Shown piece after piece: positions 62,038 through 64,000 of a DNA stretch of 64,000 nucleotides (the stretch's first letter is position 1; every line of letters begins with the position of its first letter). This stretch comes from Siphlonurus alternatus (taxonomy: Eukaryota > Arthropoda > Insecta > Ephemeroptera > Siphlonuridae): the NCBI GenBank assembly GCA_949825025.1, contig OX463781.1:34861537-34925536 (forward strand). The letters are read 5' to 3'. Both the position numbers and the translations under genes were made by a program. Under the pieces are notes generated by a model. That model saw nothing but the letters and a program-made list of their open reading frames with translations, was not told where the DNA came from and ran no database searches.

Positions 62038-62914
62038 CAGTGTTCCATTATTTAAGTGTCACGGGAAATTTTTTATTACAAATTTAATTATATTTTATTT
62101 TTCAACCCTTAAAGGGGGTCCAAAGCAAAAAAGTTTGATTTCCCATATGAGGTTTCAATGTTAAAAGTGGTCTCGAACAAAAATTCTGTCAGATTTATAC
62201 AAAAATTTATTTCCGGGGGTTAAAACACATGCTGAATCTAATAGTGCAAATTAAAATTTACAGAAAACAACCCTTAACGAGATATTGGCCTGTATTATGT
62301 TAAAAATCATTTTATCTTAATTTTGACAGCACCATTGAAACAAGCTCATTTTTCCACACGAGAAGCAACCTTCAATTTTTTTTTTAATGAAAAGATGTTA
62401 GGAATTTAAAAAATAGGGGTTGCTTTTTTAACCCTTATTTTTTCAATTCTAAAAAATGTTTGATTAAAAAAATTCAAAGGTTTATTCTCGAGTAGAAAAA
62501 TGAGCTTGTTTCAATGGCGCTGTCAAAATGAAGAAAAAATGATTTTTTAACATGGTAAGGGCCAATATCTTGTTAAAAAGTTGTTTTCTGTAAATTTTAA
62601 TTTGCACCATAAAAATTTCTAGAAACAAATATATTTTTTTCTTATATTTTCATTTCATTTTATTTTTATTCAACCACTGGTTATACAAGTACAACATGGA
62701 TTACATCAATATAAAAAAATAAAAGAAAGAATTTTTGTTTGAGACATTGAAACGCAATAAGGAAAACCACACTTTTCACTTTGGACCCCCTTAAAGAATT
62801 AAAATTGAAATCTCAAAGGTATTCAAAGGAATACTAATAAATTTTCAAGTCTCCAGCAGGAAAATTAAATTTGTAATGAAAAATCTCCCGCGACACTTGA
62901 ATAATGGAACACTG
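62038..62914. repeat. 0.88-kb foldback element
   Basis: CAGTGTTCCATTATTTAAGT pairs with ACTTGAATAATGGAACACTG. Arms run through GGGGGTCCAAAG against CTTTGGACCCCC and GAAACAAGCTCATTTTT against AAAAATGAGCTTGTTTC. No target duplication could be confirmed and no protein is encoded. Confidence 0.82.
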
Positions 62915-63013
62915 TGTATATGACTTATTTACTTTAAACTTTTGCCTGAGTGATACATTAAAATTGGAAAAAAGGTTTCTGGTCATAATTAGCAGGGGCT
63001 TCATAAAAAAAAA

Positions 63014-63380
63014 TTAGAATAGACAACATATATGAATTTTTTTTTTTGCAGAAATGAATAGAAGGGTACCAAATTATGCTACTCTGAATTTTTTCAGATT
63101 TTTTTTATTTTATTATTATTTTTTTTTTTTTAATCCCAGAACTATTTTTAAATAATTATTGAAAGTGCGGCCATGCCCCCTGGAGGCGTCAATAGGCGTC
63201 TCATGTCTATCCTTTTTTATTAGGGTTCAGGGGTGCCAACTTAACTTACAGAACTTTCAATAATTATTTCAAAATAGTTCCGGGTCTCAAAAAAATCTGA
63301 AAAAATTCAGAGTAGCATAATTTGGTGCCCTCTATTCATTTCTGCAATAAAAAATTTTCATGTATGTTGTCCATTGTTTC
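63014..63380. repeat. Core-hairpin MITE, most complete copy with ACAAC ends
   Basis: Ends GACAACATATATGAA and TTCATGTATGTTGTCC. Then GCAGAAATGAATAGA, AATTATGCTACTCTGAATTT and the core GAACTATTTTTA...AATTATTGAAAG are all mirrored on the right. Confidence 0.82.
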
Positions 63381-64000
63381 AAATTTTTAAAAAAATATAT
63401 AAGATATATATAATATATATTATATATATATAAATATAAGATATAAAAAATATCTTCCTACATTCAATGTGTTATACAAAATCTTTTAAAAAGTGGATGA
63501 TATTTTAGCACTTTTAAAATGTCACCTTGAACTGCAATTATTATCCATAAATACATGCTTCTTTTTCTTATGCAACATACAATATTTGTGAGTCTGGTGT
63601 TTCATTTTCGGTCATGGATTTTGCAATGAAGGGTTATTTGTGGAGCTTTGTAACTTTGTACCCTGATCGCTGAGACACATTTTTTTATGACCTTGGTAGT
63701 GAATTGTCAATGAATTTTTTTTTTCAACCCTTCTGGGGTCTCAAACCTAAAAATTGCATTTCTTTTATGGAATTTCCAAGTTAAATAAAAGTGATACAAA
63801 AATGTTATTCGATGTGCACCAATTTTTTAAGGAGTAAAGTGACCTTTTGAATCCAATGGTGCCATTTTAAAATTATTAAAAACAACCCTTTAATAAAAAA
63901 TTAGCTTTAAATCATCAAATAATTTATTTAGCTTCTTTCTGACATTTTCATTCAATCAGGCTTATTTTTTTACCCCAGGAACAGCTTTTGAATTATTAAA
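63381..64000. other. Repeat-like tail of the window
   Basis: From 63720, TTCAACCCTTCTGGGGTCTC and TTTATGGAATTTCCAAGTTA echo the left arm of the element at 62038 (TTCAACCCTTAAAGGGGGTC). It may be a diverged copy cut off by the window edge. Confidence 0.35.

Overview
The window is a draft segment of a visibly AT-rich animal genome: long introns with standard GT-AG splice sites, microsatellites, one 200-N assembly gap (48296-48495) and many mobile-element remains. Two protein-coding genes can be assembled exon by exon, both on the + strand. The Jockey/CR1-type LINE, the SINE-like fragments and the gene structures fit an arthropod, probably an insect. That placement is inference, and no order or species can be named from sequence alone.

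Layout. 78-23368 holds the 3' two thirds of an M1 zinc aminopeptidase gene (glutamyl-aminopeptidase/APN type, 12 exons seen, start upstream of the window). Its introns are packed with foldback elements, including an 8.4-kb one (14113-22550) whose loop has become an array of 141-bp tandem repeats. 23369-50020 has no host gene that I can support. It holds short palindromic MITEs, a hAT-like element (33560-36043), a 4.1-kb foldback element with regularly spaced AACGCGTT palindromes (41065-45157) containing a nest of 285-bp MITEs, and a 5'-truncated LINE with an open reverse-transcriptase frame (46252-48081). 50026-56320 is a complete five-exon Ras-like GTPase gene of the RERG/RASL11 type with a TATA promoter. 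56321-64000 has no gene and holds further hairpin MITEs.

How the parts relate. The two genes have no evident functional link. The aminopeptidase is expected to be a membrane ectopeptidase trimming N-terminal residues from peptides. The small GTPase has unusual switch residues and no prenylation box. The most striking content is non-coding: several foldback families carry palindromic motifs at fixed spacing (80 bp in two elements, 30 bp in another, 80 bp in a fourth unrelated sequence), mirrored exactly between arms. They look like arrays of protein-binding sites or cruciform-forming units for trans-acting transposases not encoded here.
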